64,000 bases of DNA. Origin: Blautia faecis. Its GTDB lineage: Bacteria; Bacillota; Clostridia; Lachnospirales; Lachnospiraceae. The translations under genes and the position numbers were made by a program. The stretch spans positions 1-64,000 of the forward strand of contig NZ_JAJCIA010000002.1 of assembly GCF_020554845.1 (NCBI RefSeq), read 5' to 3'. Every line of letters begins with the position of its first letter. Position 1 is the first letter of the stretch. Below are positions 34,804 through 43,804 of the stretch, in pieces. The notes below the pieces were generated by a model that worked only from the letters and a program-made list of their open reading frames with translations, ran no database searches and was not told the origin of the DNA.

Positions 34804-35564
34804 TGCAAGGCTTTGCGAGAAATAAGCTCACCATGTTCCTTTAAATGAGCTTCTCCGGCAGCATTAAAAGCGCGTCCGCTGCCGTATTCAGAAAGAATAT
34901 TGCATACTTTATTGAATTCTTCTGCTGTGCAGGAGGATTGATGTACAATCAGCTGGTAAAGGGAATTTTCATCCTTGTAAAGAGTATTGACGCCTTTATA
35001 GAATCCATCCAGTCCATGTGCGGCAGCAATGACATCATCCAGAGTATGGAAAGTATAGAGCCGTATCAGGTTTACCGAAACTTTCCGGGTATTGGAAACA
35101 GATTCAGAAGCTTCCGTACTTCTGGAAGTCCTGGAAGCTCCAGATTCTTTGACCTCCTTGTTACTGGAAGAAGCTCCCTGAGAGGCTGCTTTCTGTGTCT
35201 CCTCATATAATTTCTGGAAGATATCGATGATATTATCAGCACCATCGAAATGAAGGGTATCCTGCTTGGTTTTCTTATATGGTGAAAATTTGGAGAAACG
35301 AGTGTCAAGTTCTTCGGGATCCTCTACCTTGGTGACAATCAGAATGACACTTTCACCGTTTACGGGAATTGCCTCGATCATCAGCGGGATATTATCAGCT
35401 TCAAAGCCAAATTCAATCTGAGCCTGCTGCATCATTTCACGGAAAAGCTTCTTGGCTTTATCTGTGCCGTAGGCAAGCTCGCTGATACGGATCTGGTGGC
35501 TGTCCAGATCTTCCTTTGTAAGAGTACAGCGGATTTGATTGTCACTGATTTTTTCTATTTTCAT
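34785..35564 (-). CDS. mecA: Adaptor protein MecA
   Basis: 259 residues. The N-terminal domain (MKIEKISDNQIRCTLTKEDL) binds targets, a Ser/Thr-rich linker spans about residues 130-165, and the C-terminal domain (RLYTFHTLDDVIAAAHGL...SLYQLIVHQSS) binds ClpC. MecA delivers substrates such as ComK in Bacillus to the ClpCP protease. It is a single gene on the minus strand. A long AT-rich region with a family A element lies upstream. Confidence 0.93.
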   Translation of the reverse strand: MKIEKISDNQIRCTLTKEDLDSHQIRISELAYGTDKAKKLFREMMQQAQIEFGFEADNIPLMIEAIPVNGESVILIVTKVEDPEELDTRFSKFSPYKKTKQDTLHFDGADNIIDIFQKLYEETQKAASQGASSSNKEVKESGASRTSRSTEASESVSNTRKVSVNLIRLYTFHTLDDVIAAAHGLDGFYKGVNTLYKDENSLYQLIVHQSSCTAEEFNKVCNILSEYGSGRAFNAAGEAHLKEHGELISRKALQQLAKI

Positions 35565-35623
35565 ATGATCACATCCTGTTCTTGGAAATAGTGTTTATTA
35601 TTAAAAGATTACCATAATCAGTT

Positions 35624-35766
35624 GTTAATGCTCACTTCGCGAATAACAACACACTTCGCGATGCACAGAAATCATGCATTCGCATGATTTCGCGCCGGGT
35701 TTCCCAGGTTTTCTGTGAACTATATTCACAAAAACACCTCGCGGAACACTACCAGTGAACAGTAAC
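35624..35766. mobile_element. Family A miniature element, full length, inverted, with target duplication
   Basis: 143 bp matching the reverse complement of the 3634 element throughout, including the ATCATGCATTCGCATGAT palindrome. Flanked by AATCAGTT (35616-35623) and AATCAGCT (35767-35774), seven of eight identical. It lies upstream of mecA. Confidence 0.82.
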
Positions 35767-35916
35767 AATCAGCTATCTTGATTCCTCATTGTATAATATA
35801 TGTTTCAAAAGTGCAATAGGAAAAAAAACAGGTAATTTCAGTTTGTAAATTTCAGTTGCAACTTATTAAATTTTTCGAAACAGAATGGAAAAAAAGAATA
35901 AACTGGTCAAAATCTA

Positions 35917-35945
35917 TTGCATAATGGAAAATGAATCCGTATAAT
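35917..35945 (+). promoter_or_regulatory. Strong promoter upstream of the small ACG-start ORF
   Basis: TTGCAT, 17 bp, TATAAT. Transcription would begin near 35952 and give a leader of about 240 nt before the reading frame at 36195. The leader shows ATCTGTG/CACAGAT pairing near 35965-36012 and a GATTCAG/CTGAATC hairpin at 36148-36168 just before two Shine-Dalgarno sequences. No known riboswitch is recognised. Confidence 0.7.
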
Positions 35946-36194
35946 GGGGAACAAGAAAAAAGAAATGGATCTGTGACTCACAAGCAATTGAGAACAGAGA
36001 TAACACAGATTCGTATTAAATATTAACATTAACATCTATTTTTTCTAAAAACAGCGTCGATTTATCATGCAGCGTATCAGCTGGGGCGGTGTTTGCATTC
36101 CCTGAAGATGAAATGAGCTCACATTCCGTCTCTTTTTTCTGCAAAATGATTCAGGTGTTTTCTGAATCCATAAAGGAGGAAAGGAGGTTAGGAC

Positions 36195-36437
36195 ACGAAG
36201 CGTATATCACGATCAGGAAAGGAAGAATCCTGCAGATCGCTGGAGGGTGAGCTGAATCAGTATGAAGAATTGGGAATTGCTCTTTATCTGGAAGGGCTGC
36301 CCAGTGATGCCAGAGCCATTGCAAAAGCCTGTCAGATTGCAGATGGCGGAGGATATATGCGGGATTATACAGAGGACGAGAATGGGCATATAGCCCGTGT
36401 GGATTTCGATTTTGTAATCGATGATCAGCAGTTGTAA
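36195..36437 (+). CDS. Small 80-residue protein with apparent ACG start codon (or start-codon-dead gene)
   Basis: A clean reading frame of 80 codons runs from ACG at 36195 to TAA at 36435. AAAGGAGG lies exactly at ribosome-binding distance (7 bp) before the ACG, with a second AGGAGG just upstream and an in-frame TAG immediately before, so no ATG, GTG or TTG can serve at this position. The protein (KRISRSGKEE... then ELGIALYLEGLPSDARAIAK, GGGYMRDYTEDENGH, VDFDFVIDDQQL) looks like a real soluble globular small protein. I do not know its function. Either ACG is used as start, or an ATG mutated to ACG and the gene is silent. Confidence 0.6.
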   Translation, partial: TKRISRSGKEESCRSLEGELNQYEELGIALYLEGLPSDARAIAKACQIADGGGYMRDYTEDENGHIARVDFDFVIDDQQL

Positions 36438-36544
36438 ACCATGAATATTCAGTACATACCGGAATTTCTTCAAGACCAGCAGTTTCCCCCTACTCATGCT
36501 TTGGCAGGAAGAAATTTCCGGTGTTGCTGATTGCAGGAATGATT

Positions 36545-36709
36545 CTAGTACATCGAATATTAAGTAATTGCCATATTGACTTGTCTGATTTTTCATCTGC
36601 TGCGTTGTCGTCAGTCGCCGTAGCCACCGCTACGCCTCCTTCCTCCGCCTTGCATATGAGAAAATCATCCTACGTCAATATAGCAGATACTTAATTTTCG
36701 ATGTACTAG
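36545..36709. mobile_element. Family C miniature element, copy 2 (165 bp)
   Basis: Ends CTAGTACATCG (36545-36555) and CGATGTACTAG (36699-36709), identical to copy 1 and the same length. Internal matches include ACTTGTCTG, a central GTAGCCACCGCTACG hairpin and ATCCTACG; the subterminal inverted repeats differ in sequence but pair with each other (AATTAAGTA-like arms). The bases just left, TTGCAGGAATGATT, are the inner end of a family B element. The remainder of 36438-36855 has no gene. Confidence 0.83.
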
Positions 36710-36855
36710 ATACCAACATTCAATAATGTAAACAAATTGTAAAAAGTCGAATTATGTAATACAATCCTGAAAAAAAATATGTTATAATGATAATTGACTG
36801 TGGAAAAGTCCGCAGCAGATATCAATTAGACGTTCACTGAGAGGATAAATATTTT

Positions 36856-38514
36856 ATGAAGAGAAGAATTAATCCTGTAGTAGTGGTATGCATGCTGATC
36901 GCAGCAGTTACCCTGATCGGAATTGTTACAACCCTGATCATGCGCCGCATTCCTACCAGGAAACAGATGGATTTGACTGAATATTATGGACAGACAGACG
37001 ATTCAGAAGCCGTAATTATAGTAGGTACCCAGATTCTGGAGCAGAAGGCAGTTATGTCTGGCGAACAGCCATATCTTCCTGTAGACGTGGTGGATAGTTA
37101 TCTGAACCAGAGATATTACTGGGATGAAGAAGGTCAGCAGATTCTGTACGCTACTCCGTCGGAGCTGATTTATACACCTGCTTCCGCTGAGGCGGGCGGT
37201 GATGTATGGCTGAAGGACGGAACCGCTTATCTGAGCCTTGATTTTATAAAGAGATATACAGATCTGGATACTTATGTGTACCAGCAGCCAAACCGTATAG
37301 CGATTCAGAAGGATTTTTCAGGCGTATCAGTTGTCACAGCAACTAAGGATACATATGTGCGCTACCGTGGAGGAATCAAATCAGAAGTACTGTCCAGGGT
37401 AAACAAAGGAGATAATCTGATCCTTATGGAAGAACTGGAGAACTGGGATCAGGTAGCCACATGGGATGGTTATATCGGATATATAGAGAAGAGCAGTGTA
37501 AGTGATATTCAGAATCTGAATATGGACAGAGAAGCAGTTGGGGAATCTTATACTTATCTTACCATGGACCAGCCAGTGAATCTGGTATGGCATCAGGTAA
37601 TGTCCACAGATGCCAATGCAGGACTTTCGGAGGCTATTCAGAATATGACCGGAGTGAATGTAATTTCACCAACCTGGTTCTATGTAACTGACAACAATGG
37701 TAATATTATCAACAATGCTACAGCTGATTATGTATCTCTTGCCCATGAAAAAGGGCTGAAGGTATGGGGACTTGTGGACAATTTTACGCAGGACATCAGT
37801 ACTTATGAGGTATTGTCCAGAACAAGTTCCAGACAGAATCTGGTTTCACAGTTGGTGAATGCAGCTGTTGGAGCTGGAATTGATGGAATTAATGTGGATT
37901 TCGAGCAGCTTAGTGAGGACGTGGGCGTTCATTTCCTGGAGTTCCTCCGGGAGCTTTCTATAGAATGCCATAAGAACAATCTTGTTCTTTCCGTAGACAA
38001 TCCGGTTCCAGAGGATTTCACCAGTCATTATGACAGGGCTGAACAGGGCAAGGTAGTAGATTATGTCATTATTATGGGATATGACGAGCACTACGTTGGA
38101 TCCGAGGAAGCGGGCTCAGTAGCGTCTCTTCCATGGGTAGAGAAGGGAATTCAGGATACTATCGCTGAAGTTCCGGCGCAGCGTGTGATCAATGCAGTTC
38201 CATTTTACACAAGATTATGGAAAACAGAAGCTGGCAGCTTATCCAGTGAGGCAATTGGCATGGATACTGCCCAGGAAGTAGTAAATACAAATAATGCCCA
38301 GGTATACTGGGACAGCGATGTAAGTCAGAATTATGGAAGCTTTGAGAAGGATGGATGCACTTACCAGATCTGGATTGAGGATTCTCAGTCTATTGCAGCG
38401 AAGGTACAGCTGGTACAGAAATATAATCTTGCCGGTGTGGCAGCATGGAAATTGGGATTTGAGAATAGCAGTATCTGGCAGGTGATCACAGATAATCTGT
38501 CTGCGTCTAATTAA
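36856..38514 (+). CDS. Membrane-anchored glycoside hydrolase family 18 protein with SH3-like domain
   Basis: 552 residues. One N-terminal membrane anchor (about 7-27), a region resembling a copper-amine-oxidase-N/stalk domain (about 60-145), an SH3b-like domain (about 155-215, DTYVRYRGGIKSEVLSRVNKGD) and a GH18 barrel (about 235-550). The catalytic motif is DGINVDFEQL with Glu350. It likely cleaves N-acetylglucosamine-containing wall or spore glycan, as YaaH/SleL-type enzymes do, but has no LysM domain. Located before a cwlD-like gene, which supports a wall or cortex role. Confidence 0.9.
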   Translation: MKRRINPVVVVCMLIAAVTLIGIVTTLIMRRIPTRKQMDLTEYYGQTDDSEAVIIVGTQILEQKAVMSGEQPYLPVDVVDSYLNQRYYWDEEGQQILYATPSELIYTPASAEAGGDVWLKDGTAYLSLDFIKRYTDLDTYVYQQPNRIAIQKDFSGVSVVTATKDTYVRYRGGIKSEVLSRVNKGDNLILMEELENWDQVATWDGYIGYIEKSSVSDIQNLNMDREAVGESYTYLTMDQPVNLVWHQVMSTDANAGLSEAIQNMTGVNVISPTWFYVTDNNGNIINNATADYVSLAHEKGLKVWGLVDNFTQDISTYEVLSRTSSRQNLVSQLVNAAVGAGIDGINVDFEQLSEDVGVHFLEFLRELSIECHKNNLVLSVDNPVPEDFTSHYDRAEQGKVVDYVIIMGYDEHYVGSEEAGSVASLPWVEKGIQDTIAEVPAQRVINAVPFYTRLWKTEAGSLSSEAIGMDTAQEVVNTNNAQVYWDSDVSQNYGSFEKDGCTYQIWIEDSQSIAAKVQLVQKYNLAGVAAWKLGFENSSIWQVITDNLSASN

Positions 38515-38705
38515 AACAGGTACTATTTTGCGAAGCATATTGCTGTGAGGGTACTGAACAGTTACGCCTTTTTCAAACATGCTCTAATACACGAATGATA
38601 AAAACACTCTCTGAGACATATAAATAATGTGAAGGTCGTGAACAGCGACAAAAGACGAAAGTTTAACGATAACATTATATATTATATGCCAGGGGGTGTT
38701 TTATA

Positions 38706-39392
38706 TTGAAAAAGCATATAGTGGAGCTGATTATGGGATGTCTTTTGCTGATATGCTTTTATTATCTTTCCCGCGAGGCGGCAGCAGTATCGGTAGAGAT
38801 GAATCAGAAGCAGGTAATTGTGGTGGATTGTGGTCATGGAGGAATGGATCCAGGTATGATCGGGATAGACGGTCTGAAGGAGAAGGATGTAAATCTTGCC
38901 ATTGGCCTGAAAGTGAAAAGTGCATTGGAAAAGAAAGATTTTCAGGTGGTTATGACCAGGGAAACAGACGTGGGATTATACGATGAAGACTCTAATAATA
39001 AGAAAGTACAGGATATGCAAAAAAGGATTTTTCTTATTCAGGAAGTAAAGCCTGTACTTGCAGTAAGTATCCATCAGAACAGTTACGAAGATTCTGGGGT
39101 GAAGGGGCCTCAGGTTTTCTATTATCGGGACTCTGTTAAGGGAGAAGAACTGGCGGAAATAATTCAGGAGAAACTGAATGATTATCTTGAGGTGGAGCGG
39201 CCAAGGCAGGCGAAAGGAAATACTACTTATTATCTTTTGAAACGAAGCCCGGGGATATTGAATATTGTGGAGTGTGGATTCCTTACGAACCCGGAAGAAG
39301 CCGGAAAACTGTTACAGGATGATTATCAGGAAAAAGTAGCGGCAGCAGTGGCTGACGGTGTGGAAGAATACATAAAAAATAATGAACAATGA
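38706..39392 (+). CDS. N-acetylmuramoyl-L-alanine amidase, CwlD-like
   Basis: 228 residues starting from TTG 38706 with GGGGGTG 7 bp upstream. An N-terminal membrane/signal segment (about 4-22) is followed by an Amidase_3 domain: VDCGHGGMDPG (zinc His), SIHQNSY (zinc His) and NIVECGFLTNPEE (catalytic Glu). CwlD removes peptide side chains to prepare muramic delta-lactam in the spore cortex; the length and single domain suit that assignment. The preceding GH18 gene could act on the same structure. Confidence 0.9.
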   Translation: MKKHIVELIMGCLLLICFYYLSREAAAVSVEMNQKQVIVVDCGHGGMDPGMIGIDGLKEKDVNLAIGLKVKSALEKKDFQVVMTRETDVGLYDEDSNNKKVQDMQKRIFLIQEVKPVLAVSIHQNSYEDSGVKGPQVFYYRDSVKGEELAEIIQEKLNDYLEVERPRQAKGNTTYYLLKRSPGILNIVECGFLTNPEEAGKLLQDDYQEKVAAAVADGVEEYIKNNEQ

Positions 39393-39441
39393 GAATCCTC
39401 TGTTAATGAAAAAACATTTCAGTTTATCAAAAACTATACAC

Positions 39442-39470
39442 TTTTCAGAAGCTGTGGATTCTGCTATACT
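39442..39470 (+). promoter_or_regulatory. Probable promoter of the membrane-glycosyltransferase-like pair
   Basis: TTTTCA, 17 bp, TATACT, about 30 bp before the ATG at 39502. Confidence 0.55.
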
Positions 39471-39501
39471 GGACTGGAAAAAATAAGCGAGGGAAAATAC
39501 C

Positions 39502-41484
39502 ATGTTAGGATGTGTTTATCTGATTCTGGCAGCATTATTGGGTAGGGAAGTTACCCATAATTTTTTGCCGGAACAAAGAATGAGAGAAAAAGGAATCACG
39601 CCCTTGTGGGTGACTTTTGCAGCGTCATTTGGAAGTGGTGTGCTGCTTATGACCTGGGCTGTCTATATAGCAGCATGGCTGCTAAGCGTGTACTCTGAAG
39701 CGGAGAACCCCCTCTTTGGAGCAAATCTGATGGTGATGGCAGCTGTGGGGATATTTTTGCTCTTGTGCTGTTATAGAAGAAAAGGTTCTTTTGGGAAATT
39801 TATTAAAAGACTTTCCGGCGAGGTTCCTCCAGCGAAAGAAATCGTGTTCTTATTGATTTTACTGGCGGGAATTACCTGGATCATGGTATTTGTATTTCAT
39901 GTTAGTGACGGATATTTGTATTCCGGATTTACTGTATTTGGAGATTATGCCCCTCATACAGCGATGATGAGATCATTTTCGCTGGGAAATAATTTCCCCA
40001 CGCAGTATCCTCATTTTGGTGGTGAAGATGTAAAATACCATTTTATGTTTCAGTTTCTGACAGGAAACCTGGAATATCTTGGAATGAGAATTGATATAGC
40101 GTACAATGCCGTAAGCAGTCTGTCACTCTGGTGCTTCTTTATCATGCTGTATTCTATGGCGAAAAGGTTCTTTGGCAGTATGAGTGCCGGAGTGCTTTCT
40201 GTTTTGTTTGTTGTATTTCGAAGTGGAACTGCTTTTTTCAGATTTGCATATGAACATTTACAGGCTGGTGATTTGTGGGAGACTCTGGCCGGGAATACTG
40301 CTTTTATTGGATATACCCCCAATGAGAACTGGGGACTTTGGAATTTTAATGTATATTTGAATCAGCGGCACTTGGGATTTGGTCTTTTGATGGCTGCGCT
40401 GGTATTATGGATTTTCCTGGACTGGGTGGAAGAAAGCTGTGCAGAGAAAGATAAGGGAATATTGTGGCTGAAGAACAGATTTCTTACAAAAAAAGCATGG
40501 ATGTTTAAGAAACCTGATACAGCTCTTTTTGCCGGAATGCTATTGGGTCTGTGTTCATTTTGGAATGGAGCTGCTGTAATTGCATGTCTTCTGATTCTTA
40601 TGGGATTTGCCTTTTTTTCTGATGGAAAACTTGACTATCTGATTCTGGCAATCGTGACAGTTGTGTTCTCGGAAATTCAATCTAAAATGTTTGTATGGGG
40701 AAGTGTTGTATCACCTTCTGTATATTTTGGATTTCTGGCAGAAAAGAAATCACTTCCAGGCATAGCTGTATATTTATTTGAAATAAGCGGCATTGTTTTC
40801 CTTGGCGTTTTAGTACTGCTGTTTTTTCTGAAAAAAATGGAAAGAGCAGTTGCAGTGAGTATACTTTTCCCAACAATCTTTGCATTTGTGGCGTCTCTTA
40901 CACCAGATATAAACGTGAATCATAAATATATTATAATATCTTATGCATTCCTTGCTGTTTTCTGGGGTGGAGCTGTAAGCAGATTGTTCCATTGGAAAGG
41001 TGCTGTTGGGAAAATTTTGAGTTTGATTCTGGCACTTAGTCTGACCATAACAGGAATTTATGATTTTGCAGTAATCCTAAAAGATAATGATTCAGGACAT
41101 CGGGTTTCTGTGAACCTGAACAGTGGACTGACCAGCTGGCTTGCAGAAAATCTGAAAAAAGACGATCTGATTTTGACACCGGAATACAGTATAAATGAAG
41201 TCACTATGTCAGGGGTTATGATGTATCTGGGATGGCCTTATTATGCATGGTCCGCAGGCTATGACACTTATTACAGGGCTGCCAGGGCAGTAGAAATCTA
41301 TACAACAGCCAGCGCACAGGTACTAAAGAAAACAGTTGAGGAAGAACAAATTACATATATCCTTTTTGAGGAAGGTATGAAATTTGAGGAGAAAGAATGC
41401 CGCGAAGATGTGATTGCGGATACATATCCTCTGGTGTATCAGTCAGATGACGGGAGAATAAGAATTTATGGAACAAAAGAATAA
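39502..41484 (+). CDS. Large polytopic membrane protein, GT-C-like, unknown substrate
   Basis: 660 residues with about 12-14 membrane segments and a soluble C-terminal part (from about 540). FTVFGDYAPHTAMMRSFS near residue 150 resembles the loop of GT-C glycosyltransferases, where an acidic residue binds a lipid-phosphosugar. The YHFMFQF segment echoes the YYYGGQY segment of the next protein. The two genes overlap by 17 bp, so a common complex or tandem duplication is likely. Function unproven. Confidence 0.75.
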   Translation: MLGCVYLILAALLGREVTHNFLPEQRMREKGITPLWVTFAASFGSGVLLMTWAVYIAAWLLSVYSEAENPLFGANLMVMAAVGIFLLLCCYRRKGSFGKFIKRLSGEVPPAKEIVFLLILLAGITWIMVFVFHVSDGYLYSGFTVFGDYAPHTAMMRSFSLGNNFPTQYPHFGGEDVKYHFMFQFLTGNLEYLGMRIDIAYNAVSSLSLWCFFIMLYSMAKRFFGSMSAGVLSVLFVVFRSGTAFFRFAYEHLQAGDLWETLAGNTAFIGYTPNENWGLWNFNVYLNQRHLGFGLLMAALVLWIFLDWVEESCAEKDKGILWLKNRFLTKKAWMFKKPDTALFAGMLLGLCSFWNGAAVIACLLILMGFAFFSDGKLDYLILAIVTVVFSEIQSKMFVWGSVVSPSVYFGFLAEKKSLPGIAVYLFEISGIVFLGVLVLLFFLKKMERAVAVSILFPTIFAFVASLTPDINVNHKYIIISYAFLAVFWGGAVSRLFHWKGAVGKILSLILALSLTITGIYDFAVILKDNDSGHRVSVNLNSGLTSWLAENLKKDDLILTPEYSINEVTMSGVMMYLGWPYYAWSAGYDTYYRAARAVEIYTTASAQVLKKTVEEEQITYILFEEGMKFEEKECREDVIADTYPLVYQSDDGRIRIYGTKE

Positions 41485-43741
41485 GAAAAAAATCAGTACA
41501 CAAACAATAATTAAACTTCTGCTGGCGGTGGTGCTGCTTGGCCTATCTGCATTTTTACTGAAAGGTGATGTGTGGACTTTCTGGACTTGGTGGCTTCTGG
41601 CGGGAGTGATGGGATTTGCTGCAATGCCTGTTACAGGAAGACTGTTCTGGCGTTTTGAGGACAAAGGATGGATTTTTTCTAAGGTACTGGCGATTGCTGC
41701 AACAGGTTTTCTTACCTGGTTTTTGACAGCTATCAGACTAATCCCTTTTAATGCCCTGACTTGTGCTGCTGTAACAATCCTATGCGCAGTTATCTGTTTT
41801 TTCCTTCTTCGAAAGGAATCAAAAGAAAAGACAGAATGTTTTCCAGTTGACAGGATTTCTCTGATTTACTGGGAAGAATTATTGTTTTTCCTTGCATTTC
41901 TTATGTGGACATATCTGGCAGGATTCCGCCCTGCTGCATATGGAACCGAGAAGTTCATGGATTATGGTTTTATGGAAGCTATGATGAGAAGCACCACACT
42001 TCCGGCAAGAGATCTGTGGTATTCAGAAGGACATATTAATTATTATTATGGCGGTCAGTATTTTGCTGTTTTTCTTACCAAGCTTTCCCATACAAAGGTG
42101 GAACTGACTTACAATCTTATGCGTACCTTTGTAGCCGGACTGGCTTTTGCAATGCCATTTTCCCTTGTTTACCAGATGATGTCAGACCGTATGAAGGGAC
42201 TGCAAAAAAGCGAAAAAGTAATAAAAGGACTTCCTTTTGCAGCTGGATTTACAGCTGGTACAGCTGTTTCCATTGCAGGAAATATGCATTACGTAATTTA
42301 TGCGCAGATCATTCCCCTGATTGAGAAGCTGACAGGTAAGGAAGTGAGCAGCTACTGGTTTCCGGATGCTACCCGCTATATAGGATATAATCCATATCGT
42401 GAGGAAGACCGGACGATACATGAATTTCCCTGCTATTCTTTTGTACTGGGAGATCTTCATGCTCATGTGGTAAATATTATGTTTGTACTTCTTGTAATAG
42501 CACTTCTTTATGTATGGCTAAGGGGTGTGCGCAAGAAAACAGTACCGGTTGAGACTTCCATGAAAGATGGAAAATTCTGGAAAGAGCAGCTTCTTATGCC
42601 TCATCTTCTGGTAATCAGTGTGCTTCTCGGAATGTTTCAGTGGACAAATTTCTGGGATTTTGTGATTTATTATGTAGTAACTCTTGGAACGGTGCTTTTT
42701 GCCAATATTATCCGTTTCCAGGGAAAAATAAAGAAAATCATGGTTGTAACTTTTGCACAAATGGCAGAAATCTATCTGCTTGCCTATCTTGTGATCCTGC
42801 CATTTACCTTACAGTTTGACACTATGGTGGATGGAATAGGAATTGCCAAGTACCATTCCTATTTCTACCAGCTGCTGGTTCTCTGGGGACTTCCGGCAGT
42901 TCTTACCATTACATTTGTAATTTCTATTCTCTGGGAAAAGCTGCGGGGGATGGAGCACAAGAGCCTGTACCGTCTTATGAAAGCTATCCGCACGGCAGAT
43001 CTTTTTGCCATTATTATGGGACTTTGCGCTATTGGTCTGGTGGTAATCCCGGAATTTGTTTACGTGCGTGATATTTATGAAAATGGAAATGCCAGGGCAA
43101 ACACTATGTTCAAGCTTACTTATCAGGCATATATTATGTTTGCACTGACTATGGGATATGGAATTTACAGACTTCTGGCTGTTAGCAGACAGAAAGTATT
43201 TAAGATCATTTCCGGAATCTGTCTGTTTTTCCTGATCTGGACGGTAGGATATTTTGGAAAAAGTGTGGATTCCTGGTTTGGAAAGGTTTTGAATCCGTCA
43301 GGCTATCAGGGGCTTTATGCTCTGGGCTATCTGGATACGGATTTTTCAGAGGATGTGTCTGCAATCCAATGGCTAAAGGAGAATATTAAAGGGGCTCCGG
43401 TAGTGCTGGAGGCAAACGGTGACAGCTACAGCGGTTATGAGCGTGTTTCTGCAGCTACAGGTCTTCCAACAATTCTTGGCTGGTATGTACACGAATGGCT
43501 CTGGAGGAATGATACAGATGATCTGAACCGGAAACAGGCAGATATTATGAGTATTTATACTTCACAGGATGAGACCCAGGTAAGAGCTCTTCTTACGGAA
43601 TATGGTGTTTCCTATATCTTTGTGGGCTCTAAAGAAAGAGAGAAATATGAGGACAGCCTGAATAATGCACTTCTTCAGTCACTTGGAGAAATTGTATTTA
43701 TGGATGAAGATTCCGGCACTTATATTGTTAAGGTGGATTGA
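41468..43741 (+). CDS. DUF2298 (YYY-motif) polytopic membrane protein
   Basis: 757 residues with about 14-16 membrane segments. I recognise DUF2298 by MDYGFMEAMMRSTTLPARDLW, HINYYYGGQYFA (the YYY motif), FPCYSFVLGDLHAHV and NARANTMFKLTYQAYIMF. The family is predicted to be membrane glycosyltransferases, often beside other GT-C genes. The soluble C-terminus (from about 620) holds a segment on burst-like motifs GLPTILGWYVHEWLWR. Overlaps the preceding gene by 17 bp. The acceptor is unknown; the nearby LTA-synthase-like genes make an envelope polymer plausible. Confidence 0.87.
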   Translation: MEQKNKKKISTQTIIKLLLAVVLLGLSAFLLKGDVWTFWTWWLLAGVMGFAAMPVTGRLFWRFEDKGWIFSKVLAIAATGFLTWFLTAIRLIPFNALTCAAVTILCAVICFFLLRKESKEKTECFPVDRISLIYWEELLFFLAFLMWTYLAGFRPAAYGTEKFMDYGFMEAMMRSTTLPARDLWYSEGHINYYYGGQYFAVFLTKLSHTKVELTYNLMRTFVAGLAFAMPFSLVYQMMSDRMKGLQKSEKVIKGLPFAAGFTAGTAVSIAGNMHYVIYAQIIPLIEKLTGKEVSSYWFPDATRYIGYNPYREEDRTIHEFPCYSFVLGDLHAHVVNIMFVLLVIALLYVWLRGVRKKTVPVETSMKDGKFWKEQLLMPHLLVISVLLGMFQWTNFWDFVIYYVVTLGTVLFANIIRFQGKIKKIMVVTFAQMAEIYLLAYLVILPFTLQFDTMVDGIGIAKYHSYFYQLLVLWGLPAVLTITFVISILWEKLRGMEHKSLYRLMKAIRTADLFAIIMGLCAIGLVVIPEFVYVRDIYENGNARANTMFKLTYQAYIMFALTMGYGIYRLLAVSRQKVFKIISGICLFFLIWTVGYFGKSVDSWFGKVLNPSGYQGLYALGYLDTDFSEDVSAIQWLKENIKGAPVVLEANGDSYSGYERVSAATGLPTILGWYVHEWLWRNDTDDLNRKQADIMSIYTSQDETQVRALLTEYGVSYIFVGSKEREKYEDSLNNALLQSLGEIVFMDEDSGTYIVKVD

Positions 43742-43804
43742 CAAGGTTTTTAAACTGGTGTTATATTAAAGAATACTGAAAAATTAATAGAAAGCTGGAC
43801 TAAA

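Noticed and set aside
36856..38514. GH18 protein as a LysM-containing YaaH/SleL
   Set aside because: No LysM motif is present; the N-terminus has a membrane anchor and SH3-like domain instead.
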